DNA of 64,000 bases from Timema cristinae (GCA_039000515.1 JBCFYV010009882.1:56967277-57031276), one strand, 5' to 3'; positions 47,616 to 58,745 are shown, counted from the first letter of the stretch. Numbers and translations: made by a program. Notes: a model not told the origin generated them from the sequence alone.

Positions 47616-48148
47616 AAAAAAGTATTGTGATGACTATCAAGAGTATCGGCGAAGCTTTATTAGTGTTGGGCGAGGTAGTTTGTAAAAAAACTATTTTTAA
47701 GGAGTTTTTAGGGGATTGACTCCAAGCCAGTGGAAAATATTTGAAAATGGAATGCCACTAAAAGTTATTTGGGGTGTCCCTTAAGCATTTAGAAATAATA
47801 ATAGAGTGTTATAGAATCTTTTTGAAGTTTGATGCAAATCATCTTTCAGCTTCAGACTCAAGTATATCAGAGGGAAGTTTAACAAACTGGAGGAAGGAAT
47901 ATTTCGATGGGGGGAGAAAAATTTGGTAATACCCCACCCTATCAACCCTTCCCTCTTTCCCAGTTCACGCTCAATGAGTGACACTCGATATAAAACTAGC
48001 GACAGACACACCGTAGAATGTAGATTATTTCCTCAGAGTCTGACAAACTAACTTAAATCTAGAACAAATACAACATCCAGCCCTCTGACAGTTAATTCAT
48101 CATTGTGAAAGGGGAAAAGCACAGTAAACCAATGATACGTTTTTCGGA
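47616..48148. other. Unassigned; possible body of the tRNA-derived element at 48149
   Basis: A 76-codon minus frame (47781-48011) has no known domain. If the tRNA-like segment next door heads a SINE, its body would lie here. Confidence 0.35.
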
Positions 48149-48217
48149 CATTTTGGGAATCGAACCCGGGACCTTTATCTCAGTATACAAACACGCTACC
48201 AACTGAAATAAAGTGTC
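48149..48217 (-). pseudogene. Degenerate tRNA-like sequence
   Basis: On the minus strand it reads TTTCAGTTGGTAGCG (D-arm/A-box-like), then GGTCCCGGGTTCGATTCCC with an exact B-box/T-loop. An acceptor-like GACACTT can pair with AAATGTC at six of seven positions. The anticodon stem is badly mismatched and the T stem is offset by one base, so this is not a functional tRNA. It is either a tRNA pseudogene (the variable/T-arm part resembles tRNA-Phe) or the head of a third SINE family. Confidence 0.55.
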
Positions 48218-48555
48218 GGAATGTGTATTGAAATCAACATTTAGTACGGTTTATGTGTTGTTAACAACATATTTTTATATTACGTGATAAAAAAATTACA
48301 CCTCTGTACACAAATAAGAAACTGGTGCGTTGGTATTAACGCTGTAAGCTACCTGGTCTTATAAGTCATCGCACTCAAAATATAACTTGTTTTAGAGTGA
48401 CGCGGAGTTCGGGGTGTAGTGTAGTTCTTCTTTTATATTCATTCAAGTATTAAATTATAAAAGACTTGTGAGATTTAAATGTATTTATTGAATGATCATA
48501 ATACTAGTGTAAATATTTTTGTGAGAGTTCGGCCATTCATTTTTTCTGGTACAAA
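48218..48555. other. No recognised feature
   Basis: Unassigned AT-rich spacer. Confidence 0.35.
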
Positions 48556-48587
48556 GGCTCCTTCGGTCTAAAATGTGAGAACCCCTG
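48556..48587. mobile_element. Solo hAT-like terminus
   Basis: The sequence ends AAAATGTGAGAACCCCTG; its complement CAGGGGTTCTCACATTTT is a typical hAT terminal repeat. The partner end was not found nearby, so it is a truncated copy. Confidence 0.5.
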
Positions 48588-49559
48588 GTCTAAGTCAATA
48601 TATGTTAATGTGTTGAATAACACGCTATGGTAGCTTTGTCAGTTCGAAGTACTTTAGTATTAATTTTAACCGAAATTGGGTGGTGTGCGAGTGATTCTGA
48701 AGTCTCTATAAGCGAGGTCCTCGGTGTAATAACCCATGTATTGTGTTAAGAGACTTAAAAACTAAAACGAACTTAATTACCAGAATGGTGGCTACTAGTT
48801 ATATACATTTTCTTGTATACAATGTATGGAAGCTACTATGGTTGTGCTTTTTTCAAATGAGAATATAAGTGGCACTTTTAATATGTGTGTGTGTTTTGAA
48901 TATAAAGTCTTAAACCAAGTCTTAAAAAGGAGCCTATGTATACGACTCATCTTCTGTGTCTTATGCTTTAGTTATAAAGTAAATAATTTATGTTTGTATT
49001 GAAATTATTAGGGGTCATGGGGGAAGGTGCCCCGTTTACTCCACCCCATTGAGTGCGCCACTGGTTCTAAGTAAACGCTTAGTGAGAGGTCATTTTATCG
49101 TAGATATAATTAATTTATAAAATATGATAGTTATTTCAATGGTTTTTATGAACTTATAATGCCCCTTTTTCTCGTCAAGTGAAAAAATCAAAAGTATATC
49201 CATTAGCTTTTATTTAATTAAAGGGTACTAAACTTTTAGTTCAAAACCCTTTAAAAAAGGTTTAGATTTTATATATATATATGTATATAATGTTAATAAT
49301 GAATTCTTTTTGAGCCAGTGGGTTAAAGGAGTCTCTCATTTTATATTATTAAGTCAATATAGTAAGTATAGTATTTATCTTAAAAATGTTAATTAAAGTT
49401 TAAATGTAATTATAATTATACAAAAATATACATATGTTATATTTGAATATGATGTATTTTCACTGTCTAAAATATGTTTTTCGAGTAAATAGAGTAAGCT
49501 CTAGTAGTGTTGTTTTTTCATTGTATCTTCACGCCAGTCAATGCTTTCCACATTTAATA
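48588..49559. other. No gene; possible second transposon terminus
   Basis: 49011-49063 ends GAGTGCGCCACTG, whose complement CAGTGGCGCACTC resembles transposon ends of the CAGTGGCG type. It is followed by GTTCTAAGT, close to the GTCTAAGT after the solo hAT end, but the termini do not match each other. Confidence 0.35.
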
Positions 49560-49700
49560 GCAATTAGAAGGTAGGTATGAGGAAGATAGAATTATGAGAA
49601 GTAACCTCGTTTGCGTGGAAAAACGGGAAACCATTTAGGAAAAATTACCTTAAGTACACCGTGTAATTGAGCAGGCACGGTATGCACATTTTTGTCCTCG
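49560..49700 (-). mobile_element. S2 SINE fragment
   Basis: 'tcgtttgcgtggaaaaacgg', 'aaccatttaggaaaaatta' and 'tgtaattgagcaggcacgg' follow S2 on the minus strand. The tail is lost. Confidence 0.55.
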
Positions 49701-50068
49701 ATTCATTATTTTATAGTAAAAATATTTCTTTCAAAAATGAAGATGAAATACATATTTAAAAAAATTAGATATCACTAAACCTTACACAAAAATATACAAA
49801 TCAATACATTATTTAATCTATATAAAGCAAAGGATGAAGGAAGACAGAGGTGCCCACCTACAACTCGTGAAACACAAAACAAATTATGTTAGTGGGTTTG
49901 AAAAAGAATCAAAGGAAATTTGCCGGGGAACAATGAATTTTTGTTATGGTTTACTTCAAGGTCGTTTGCTATTATTAGGAATGGAGGGAGGAAAGGACTG
50001 TTGCCTAATCTCACCCCTCATAGTCTCTTGTAGAGTGCGACGGAGAAGAGAGAAAGAGAAGATTTAGC
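49701..50068. other. Anonymous ORF stretch
   Basis: A plus-strand frame (49834-50067, 77 codons) ends right at the foldback element. Its product ends in an RRRREKEKI-type basic patch. It is not recognised and is probably chance. Confidence 0.3.
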
Positions 50069-50076
50069 CTGTTTGC

Positions 50077-51939
50077 AATGAAACTCAAGTTAGCCCGCCA
50101 CATTGCTGAAAAAAACCTTTTTTTGTCTAATCGTTTGTGCTCATATGTGCCCGAACATGAACATTTGTGCTGTGAAACTGGCCAATTTAGAAAATATTTA
50201 ATGTCGTGGGCCAACTTGAGCTCAAGCTAGCCCACCACATATTGAAAAACACAACATAACAAAATTTATTTAAGTCAATCCATTGTGCTCCATTTGTGCT
50301 CATATGTGTCCGAAAATTAACATTTGTGCTTTAAAATTAGAAAATCTAAAGAACAATTAATGTGGTGGGCTAACTTGAGTCTTCCCTATACCATAACTTG
50401 TAGAAAAATTGAGTTCAAGCTGGCCCGCCACATTTTTAAATATCAATGTATCCAAATTCTGTTTTCACCATTCCTTTGTTTTTCGTTTGTGCTCATATGT
50501 GCCCAAAAATGAGTATTTGTGCTCTAAAATTAGAAAATCTAGAAAACAGTTAATGTGGTGGGCTAGCTTGAGCTCTAGTTGGATCGCCTTCATTAAATGT
50601 TATCTAAAAGACCTAGTTTCACAGCACTATAGTTCATGTTCGGGCACATATGAGCACAAACGAAATAAAAACGAATGGTGAAAACAGAATTTTGTTACAT
50701 TGATATCTCAAAATGTGGCGAGCCAACTTGTACTCTATTTTTCTACAGGTTATGATATAGGAAAGGCTCAACTTGGCCCGCCACATTAAATGTTATATAG
50801 CATTCCTAATTTTAGAGCACAAATGTTTATTTTCGGGCACATATGAGCACAAACAAAGAACAAAATAATGGTGAAAACAGAATGTTGTTATGTTTTGTTT
50901 TCAATATGTGTTGGGCTATCTTGAGCTCTAGCTGGATCGCCTTCAATAAATGTTATATAAAAGGCCTATGTACACAGTACTAACGTTCATGTTCATGCAC
51001 ATATGAGCACAAACGAAATAAAAACAAGTGGTGAAAACAGAATTTTGTTACATTGTTATTTAAAAATATGGCGGGCCACCTTGAACTCGATTTTTCTACA
51101 TGTTATTGTATAGGGAAGACTCAAGTTAGCCCGCCACCTTAATTCTTCTCTAGATTTTCTAATTTTATAGGACAAAAAAAGGTGACCTGGTGGTTTAGGG
51201 GTAAGGTGTCAGACTTCTGAGCTTGTGGCCGGGGTCAATCCTCAGTCCTGGCACAGATTTATCTGATTTCCAAAACCTTCCTTCACCTCTGACAAGACGT
51301 ATATTAATCACAACTTGTGAATGTGTGGAATACCAGGCCTCCACCGTGGTTCGGATTCCACGTTAAACTGTAGGTCCTTCATTTCATCTCACAATCACCC
51401 TACCACTACACATTAGCGTAAGTCCGTACAACCCGAATGGGTAGTAAGACGTGGTGCTAATAATAATAATAATAATTTATAGGACAAATGTTCATTTCCG
51501 GGTACACATGAGCACAAACGAAGCCCAAACTAATGGCGAAAACAGAATTTTGTTACATTGATATTTAAAAATGTGGCTGGCCAGCTTGAACTATATTTTT
51601 CTACAGTTTATGATATAGGGAAGGTTCAAGTTAGCCCGCCACATTAAATGTTCTCTAGATTTTCTAATTTTAAAGCACAAATGTTCATTTTCGGGCACAT
51701 ATGAGCACAAACGGAATACAATGGATTGACTTAAATAAATTTTGTTATGTTGTGTTTTTCAATATGTGGCAGGCTAGCTTGAGCTCAAGTTGGCCCGCCA
51801 CATTAAATATTTTCTAAATTGGCAAGTTTAACAACACAAATGTTCATGTTCGGGAAAATATGAGCATAAATAGAGCACAAACGATTAGACAAAAAAATAA
51901 TTTTTTTTCGGCAATGTGGTGGGCCAACTTGAGTCACGT
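50077..51939. mobile_element. Modular foldback DNA element
   Basis: A giant imperfect palindrome. The left arm, 50083 to about 50569, starts ACTCAAGTTAGCCCGCCACATT. It is matched in reverse order by the right end (51934 inward: GACTCAAGTTGGCCCACC). The axis is GAGCTC at 50570-50575. Both arms are built of ~165-bp modules, each with one copy of TGTGCTCATATGTGCC: three forward (50139, 50298, 50491) and six inverted (50644, 50837, 50997, 51502, 51695, 51854). The inner right side repeats directly with a ~353-bp period (GAGCTCTAGTTGGATCGCC at 50570 and the near-identical copy at 50923). An 8-bp direct repeat CTGTTTGC flanks it (50069-50076, 51940-51947). There is no transposase. The form is that of Foldback-type elements, whose long inverted ends consist of repeated modules. 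A SINE is inserted at 51177. Confidence 0.85.
51177..51475 (+). mobile_element. S1 SINE, full length, inside the foldback element
   Basis: Complete plus-strand copy. The tRNA-like head starts GGTGACCTGG (51181) with A box TGGTTTAGGGG (51191-51201) and B box GGGGTCAATCC (51231-51241). A linker 'gtatattaatcacaa', the body and a (TAA)n tail follow. A perfect 13-bp target duplication TTTATAGGACAAA (51164-51176, 51476-51488) lies in foldback module sequence, so the SINE arrived after the foldback element had formed. Polymerase III would read it from the internal promoter; copying needs a LINE enzyme. Confidence 0.95.
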
Positions 51940-51947
51940 CTGTTTGC

Positions 51948-52989
51948 CTCTAGGCTATAAGAGTGTCACTTTTTGGAATGGGAGAACACAAGCGATCCTA
52001 GCGGTGAGATATTTTTACCAACCAAAGCTCGTCAGATCTATCCCTCTGGCCTCTGCTGCAGCCATTGGCTTTTCGGAGGTCCACTTGCTTACATCGTACG
52101 TTTTTCTTGCCTAGGAAGTTTTAATCCTGTAAAGGCTTCCACATTTTGTATTTTTACGTTTTATGAAGACTTAAAAAAAGACCAACGACAATTCCATAAA
52201 ATCTTTTGTAATTTTTTTCACAAGTTGAAATAATTCCTGAGAATGCTTTGCTAATTACTAGGAGGGAAATTAGTATATAGTTTTTAAACAAATGACCTAT
52301 TGTGTTAACATAGCCCATGTTGTTAATAATATCACCGTAATAAAAATAGTTACACTGTTTTAAAAAAATAACTGTACTAATTTTGTATAATAATAGTTAT
52401 AATAATTCTAACAATAATAATAGAGTTAAGGATCTAGTCAAAACCATAATTTAAGTTTATATATATATATATGACCATTGTAATATTTACTGGCAAAATT
52501 TATTTAATGCATCACTATTATTTATATATTAATTATTAATACAATAGATAAAAAAAAATGTTCATATATATCTCAGTAGCGCTAAACGACAATCGGGCGT
52601 CACTTCAGACAAATTTAAAGTGGGTGGGTTGAATATTGGTTTCCACTTTCATTTTGCCTTTCGGAATAAGTTGTCAAAAGTCCCCATAATTTGAATGTAC
52701 GCATATAATTTTACCGCGCGTAAACGGTGTTGAGAATGGGGTATTCTTATTGTTTTTCGTTAACTTTATGACCATGAGATATATTAACAAGGAAATAATA
52801 TCGGAAATTTATATATAAAAAAGGTGATATAGTGTTTTGTGAACTATTGATCTAATTGTATGTAGGATATGGTCAATGTTTTTAGAAATATTGTAACTAC
52901 CTTGCATCAGTTGTGCTATCTATTTTCAGATGAAACAACTAACAGTACCTTTTACTTTCCGAAGATAACCGAAGGTTTTAAATTTACAT
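51948..52989. other. No recognised gene
   Basis: 51960-52230 is GC-richer and open in two frames (84 and 86 codons) without known motifs. The rest is AT-rich up to the minisatellite. Confidence 0.4.
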
Positions 52990-53219
52990 TTTAGGCCAAA
53001 TGCCTTTAAGCCAACTGCCTTTTAGGCCAACTGCCTTTAGGCCAAATGCCTTTTAGGCCAAATGCCTTTTAGGCCAAATGCCTTTAGGCCAAACGCCTTT
53101 AGGCCAAACGCCTTTCAGGGCCAAATGCCTTTTAGGCCAAATGACTTTTGGTTTCATTTTTAGGCCAAATGCCTTTAGGCCAAATGCCTTTTAGGCCAAC
53201 TGCCGCGTCCCCATATGGG
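52990..53219 (+). repeat. TTTAGGCCAAATGCC minisatellite with CCCATATGGG cap
   Basis: About thirteen forward units of TTTAGGCCAAATGCC (some with AACTGCC), interrupted near 53148-53160. It ends in GCCGCGTC and the palindrome CCCATATGGG (53210-53219). This cap mirrors the one that precedes the array at 43812. Confidence 0.9.
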
Positions 53220-53224
53220 CATCC

Positions 53225-53460
53225 TTGAGTTCCTTTGCAAAATTTCTAGATCTTGAAGATACATTGTTACACCCAAATGTGCTGTACATAAGAATTGATT
53301 TGATTATATGCTTGTCTAATCTTGCGTTTAGACTGACTTTTTATTGGATAGTTATTATAGTTTGTGAATATGTATATATTTTAATATATACTTTTAAAAT
53401 AAGTTATATTCCACCTATGTGTGGTTTTTTTTGTTAAAGAAGCACAGTATGTATAAATTT
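53225..53460. other. No recognised feature
   Basis: A 70-codon plus frame (53225-53437) is AT-rich and hydrophobic. No motif. Confidence 0.35.
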
Positions 53461-53712
53461 TTTTAGCATTGCGTCTTAATACCCGTCTGGGCTATACGCT
53501 TAAGTACTAGTTACGCTAATGGATTAGGAATTTGGAAGGCAGAGTTTAGAGGAAGTGAAACCACATTTGTGTGGATGTAAAGTGGAAAACCATTTAGGAA
53601 AACCCCCCCTGGTTCACCCGACCCAGATTCAAACTTCAATCTTACCTTCCTTGGAATTCTGGCTCAACATGAGACAAACTCGTTAGCCAACTACTCCAGC
53701 AAAGCAGGTGTG
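53461..53712 (-). mobile_element. S2 SINE, nearly full length
   Basis: Tail (plus strand TTAGCATTGCGTCTTAATACCC), 'acgctaatggattaggaa', 'aaccatttaggaaaacccc', the B-box-side 'ccagattcaaacttcaatc' and head remnants give the full S2 order on the minus strand. No clean target duplication. Confidence 0.75.
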
Positions 53713-53944
53713 TGCATAATAATGCGTATACAAAGCCACCAACACAAATTATAATTTAGCCTTGAATTTAGTAGGATGTTTGTTTCCATCCAAAAACGTT
53801 CATTGGCAAGAATATTTATATTTCGTTTGTTAATCTCTCCAAATCCCTTGTTGTCAAAGAGACTTACAAATAAGATTTATACATTAAAAATTAATACATT
53901 TGAATACAAATTTAAGATGCAAATGTAACCAAACTAACATTAGG

Positions 53945-54085
53945 CTTTTTCGACACTACTTTGCTCGATGATGTGAAAACGTGATTTTATATAACTTACC
54001 TTGTATTTTGAAAAATAGGTTGCAATAGAAAATGTCCCACAACAACCCAATGAGTACCTTTGAGATTACTGGTGGTAAATAAAGA
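53945..54085 (-). repeat. Dispersed retroelement-like segment, second copy
   Basis: It matches 38640-38800 in order: 'ttcgacactactttgctcg', 'attttgaaaaataggttg', 'caatgagtacctttgag' and 'actggtggtaaataaa'. Confidence 0.5.
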
Positions 54086-54639
54086 CGGAAAATAAAAAAT
54101 TTAGATATTTTAAAATATATTTACTAAAAACTCGTTAGATAGGTAATTCGAAAAATTAATATACATTGTTACAGAATCATTCTACCAAAAAGCATAAATG
54201 AAATAACATACAATGTTACAGAAACATTGATAAAATAGAAACACCTCTCTATCCAATAAATAACCAACTTGACTTCCACGAACTGAATAATATATCTATT
54301 AACTTATAGCTCAGAAACTATTGGTTTTATAAAAGTATATATTTTGATTAGAGATATTTACTTTTAATGGTAGGCCTACTACAATTTATAGATGATGTTA
54401 TTTTTTGTCTCAAATAGTTGTGGAAATATGATCAAAATTGGAAATTTCTGCCAATGTAAATTATTCTGTCATTTTTATGGAAAATTGAGAGTTGCCATTT
54501 TTTTAGTATTGTAATACTAAACAGTACAAAATGTCATGAAAATCAATAGATCGATACTTGAGTAAATCTGTTTTATCACTTTTTGCCATTAAGTAAACTA
54601 TCGTTAATTTTAGGTTTAGATATTTAATTTTAGATCCCC
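54086..54639. repeat. AT-rich, with a segment shared with 35.7 kb
   Basis: 54370-54505 ('tgtctcaaatagttgtgg', 'agttgccatttttttag') loosely repeats 35690-35840. Confidence 0.35.
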
Positions 54640-54775
54640 TTGGGGAACCTTATCAAAAACCTACATACTAAAATTCAGACCAATTATTTAAATGGATTTG
54701 GTTCTAGGCCAAGATACAGACACACAGACATACATACAAGAGGAATCGCAAAAAGAACTTATTCGTTTTAAGGGA
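54640..54775 (+). repeat. Retroelement-type tail
   Basis: 'ccttggggaaccttatca', 'aattcagaccaattattt' and 'gatacagacacacagacat' have the layout of insect LINE 3' ends. Assigned by pattern only. Confidence 0.4.
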
Positions 54776-57725
54776 GACATTTAACGTTGACATCCATCAA
54801 AATCTTGAACCAGATTTTTTGTAACTATCACTAAACTTCCTCTCTTCTAGGGCTCCCGAGAAAGTAAAAGTGAGATAAACAGATAACATTAATATCATTC
54901 TAAACAGATTTTGTAAAAACCACTATTTTTTATATCATATACAACTTGAACCAAGTGTTACAATATAGGGATATTTGGTCTTCATTAAGAAAAATTTATA
55001 TAGCCAGGGAGTTTAACATCCCAAATTTAAAATTTAAAAAATTATATTTTAATTGTTAAATAAATGCTTTCATTTGTCCTAAACTTGATGTTATTAACTG
55101 AAAACCCAGAGAGCATTTGTTAATAAGATATGCTTTATGATTCGAACCTTTTCAAGTATCCTAAATTCCAGCTAATTAGGTGTGAGTTGTGCTATTAAGG
55201 TGGGCTTAGTCTACTTGTTTGTAAGAATTTTTTTAAAGACTATTTAGTAATAGCTAGGAACGATGTACTATCGTGATTATTAAAAGATTTGTTTCATTTA
55301 CAATAGATACAGCTATTTATTATATGAAATAAAAGATTACACATTGTATTAATTGTATTAACCGTTGAGGTTTCCCGTTTATGGTTCCTGATAGCTCTTT
55401 ATATGGAAATTGCTCAACAAAAATAACACTTTTATAATTAATATATAGTTCTACCAAGTTTTCCACGAACAACATTATAAGATTAAGTTGCCTTTTATAT
55501 AATAAAAATAAGTGCTTATTTATCATATGTAACTTTATTATTATTACTATTTCAGCAAACTTGCCCCTTTCTATTACGTTACCCCTTCAGTGTCAAGTGT
55601 AGGAAGAATTTCCGCTAGGAACTTCCTATGGATTCTTCTACCCCAACCCATATCCTTTCCCCAATAGAACTTTGGTCTCTAAAAGTGACCAAGCATTGCA
55701 ATCTCCCCCCAAATTTCTACTATTCACCTTCCTAACAATAACATGAATCCCTACTGTTTCCTTGTACCATTCTATGGAACTCTTCCTACCCATTCTCATG
55801 TATCCGTCCGTCTCTGTTCCGCTCTGTCTCATCAATCCTTGGGTGTTACTTTTACTTTCAATCTTCGCACCAGAATCAGATGAATTCTACTAGATCCTTT
55901 TTGTTCAATCGTGACTGTTGTCATTACTGTCGTACATTGCTCAAGCTTAGGGAAATTTAGAGACACACGTGAATTATATTTGTTTTCGTTATAATTTGTT
56001 CATAAATAATGATTTATTTTCATACAAATTTATGAAGATAAGTACATTCAGGTTTTACCATGTATGTTTTATTAAAAATCTTAAATTTGGATATCCCAGA
56101 CGGGTTGTAAGACATGGGGAAAAAATTAACGTTGCTTATATCTTTTACTGGCTTCATAAAGGTTCATTTTTAAAATTTAAAGTTTGTGAAATGTTTACTA
56201 TACCTACTACTTATAAAACAATGTGTCGGTCTATATGTTTTGATGTTTATTGATTGAGATAACTGGAACAGATTCACTGATTGTGATAGAGTTTTGTGTT
56301 TTGTAGTATATCTAGACATGCACGTCTTAGCATATAATTTACTTCGCTAAAACTTTATACAAGCTGTAAGGGATTCTTGAATATTTAATAATCAGTGAAT
56401 ATTCTATTGATATGAAGGTCACAAAGAAAATATATCTAATTAAAATGCAAAAGAAAGTAAAGTAGATAATTCAATTTGAAATAAAAAAGTTGTTTATTAT
56501 ATTTCTACTTATGTATCTCTAACGATCTACTCCATTATTTTTTACTATAATATTTGTCTTTTTTAATAATATATACTGTCAAATTTCAAGAAACTTAAAA
56601 ATACCTAACATATTTACCTAAATATATTCTAATTATATATAATATAATATATATATATAATGAGATTAAAATGTCGCATAAACCTCAAATGAAGATTTAA
56701 TAAAAATATCAGAGATTTCGAAACAACAAAGTGATCATAAGAGGGGTCATCATTTGGTTATAAGGAGAAGTCCAACAAAGTCTACGCGTCACTAGAGATG
56801 ACAACCTCAACGCCTGCCTGAAAAGATCCTATATATAAAGCACAGACCTAAATAAACTTTTCCTGTCATTCAACATGTGCATCCGCCTTTGCAAGGACAA
56901 AAACTAGACTTATTTGGCTGAATATTGCTGAAACTTTGCAATGGAGTCTTCTCATAGCACAAGGGTAAGGTTTTCTTGAATAATTGTGTTGGGGACAAGG
57001 ATATCCAGGAATATTAGTCTTCTGAAAAAACAAGTTTTTTTCGTGATTCTAGGAGCAAGCTCCTTAAATGAAATAGATATTAAAATTAACAATTATATTT
57101 TTGACGGGTTCCAAGCACCCCGCGGCACTTAAATGTACAGTAAATAGACACTAACCAGTCTAACTTTTTAGTTCCCTCAATCCAGTGTGTTCTAACTGGT
57201 GATTTTTCGGGGTTTATGCTGCCCACACATACGGAAAATGTGGCCCTCATAATATTCTGGATGAAAATTAAATGGAAACCCTCAGTGGCTGATGTGAAAT
57301 AGCTATTGATTCAAATAAAAATACTTATTGAAAAGATTATGATTTTCTTATTAAGCGTTTATTTGATTAATAAAAACATGAATCAATATATAATCATAAT
57401 GCTAAGCCTTTTGTCCTACTGTAATCGCTTGCATATTTCATAAAACTTCTTTGGGAGATTAATAAAAAATATTTCAGGAATATACCTTAAATGTTCTACC
57501 AACTAATAATACAATTTAAATTTAGTATACATATATATGTATATAAGTATTTAAAATAGTTGTTTATTCATTGTTGTTTGTAAGATTAAAATAAATTGAT
57601 GGGAGTAATAATTATATCTTCAGCCTACGGTGCAATTTGATAGATAAGATGAAAATGTTTGATCAACCTTCCTTAAACTATTCGATTTATCCATACATGC
57701 TTTTCATTTAAAATTCGAGTACCCA
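54776..57725. other. Mostly featureless AT-rich DNA
   Basis: A scrap of the shared SINE tail ('cccagacgggttgtaagac', 56095-56113) lies inside a 94-codon chance ORF (55969-56253). TATATAAA (56832-56839) with an initiator-like TCATTC at 56866-56871 could be a core promoter but has no gene behind it. Confidence 0.4.
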
Positions 57726-58064
57726 TTATTTGCCAAGTATTTTGAACCCACCTAAACTATGAAATGAGACCCGCTTACAGGTAAACATTCTGCAAAACTT
57801 TATCATGTCATGATAGGTTACACCACGGGAAAATGGGACGTGATACAAAAAATACCCATTATTCAATAAGACCTTCCATTCCAGTTTAAATGCATGCAAT
57901 TTCCTATCAAGGTTAGATAGGTGATGATCATCAGCAAGGACAAACATTGAGGTGGAAATCTTTGATCTCAGCGGTGAGAGTTTCTCTGTGGGCATCTTAC
58001 GCGATCTGTTCCCGTGATAACTATAAAAGCACCCTGTAAATGCTTTTGCCTGATGATAAAACAA
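57726..58064 (-). CDS. Anonymous 112-codon ORF
   Basis: The longest open frame outside recognised repeats, in a segment less AT-rich than its flanks. The product starts MFYHQAKAFTG and includes LADDHHLSNLDRKLHAFKLEW. There is no signal peptide, membrane segment or domain I recognise. It may be an exon, part of an unrecognised mobile element, or chance. No splice partner or upstream promoter was found. Confidence 0.22.
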   Translation of the reverse strand: MFYHQAKAFTGCFYSYHGNRSRKMPTEKLSPLRSKISTSMFVLADDHHLSNLDRKLHAFKLEWKVLLNNGYFLYHVPFSRGVTYHDMIKFCRMFTCKRVSFHSLGGFKILGK

Positions 58065-58744
58065 CTAACGTATATTACATTAGAAGCCTTGATTTAATAA
58101 TATTTATGAATTTCTTCAACAAATACAACTATTCTGTTTGTCTGATCTTAATCCAGAAATAATATTACATTACATTTTTTGATTCTGGAAATTTATTTTT
58201 AATCAATTCCAAAATTTTAACTGTGGCAATCCCTATCTAATACGTTCCATGATTTCTTCTTTGTGTGGCAGAGCGAAGCTGCGGCTAAAATCTGGCTATG
58301 AATAAATATATGTTTATATATTTAATGTTTTATAAACACTGTTCTTTATATAAAAGCTATGACTAGTTTATCTATTTAACAAAAATGCTTTTATCATTGA
58401 TGAGTTTGCTATATTTGTACATGTTTTGCAATAGAATGGCGTCTAAAACATATTTTATATCATTTGAAGACCAATACATAAACCAAGCTCTATTCAATCA
58501 ACTTAATAAATAAACAATACATCATTATTAACAATTTATAATTATTTCAACCTTTCCTGAGTTTGAATCCAGGGTTCTTAAATCAATAAGTGGACGTGCT
58601 AGTAACCGATATTTTGCGTCAGATATTAACTAGTGTAAGGCTAGGATATTGGTAGTATTTTTAGTCTTACATAATATAAAGAAACAGATTTTTCTTCAAT
58701 AAAAACTATTAGACTAAGAAATATTGTACAAGAAATTGTTCAAG

Positions 58745-58745
<1 letters not shown>
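58065..58745. other. No gene; CCGCAGCTTCGCTC motif on minus strand
   Basis: 'gagcgaagctgcgg' at 58271-58284 is the complement of the arthropod-repeat-type CCGCGGCTTCGCTC motif. Otherwise plain AT-rich. Confidence 0.4.

Noticed and set aside
48588..49063. A complete transposon between GTCTAAGT and GTTCTAAGT
   Set aside because: The two inner termini (CAATATATG and CAGTGGCGC) do not form an inverted repeat.
43835..53205. CRISPR-like reading of the TTTAGGCCAAATGCC repeats
   Set aside because: Units are contiguous with no spacers; this is a minisatellite.
55638..55835. Minus-strand GGDCNAWS resembling a LINE endonuclease motif
   Set aside because: Only a few residues agree and the following sequence does not fit the family.
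55969..56253. 94-codon plus-strand frame
   Set aside because: It reads through a decayed SINE tail and AT-rich DNA, and has no motif.
56825..56875. Core promoter from TATATAAA plus TCATTC
   Set aside because: The spacing is slightly long, and such matches are expected by chance in AT-rich DNA; no transcript unit follows.
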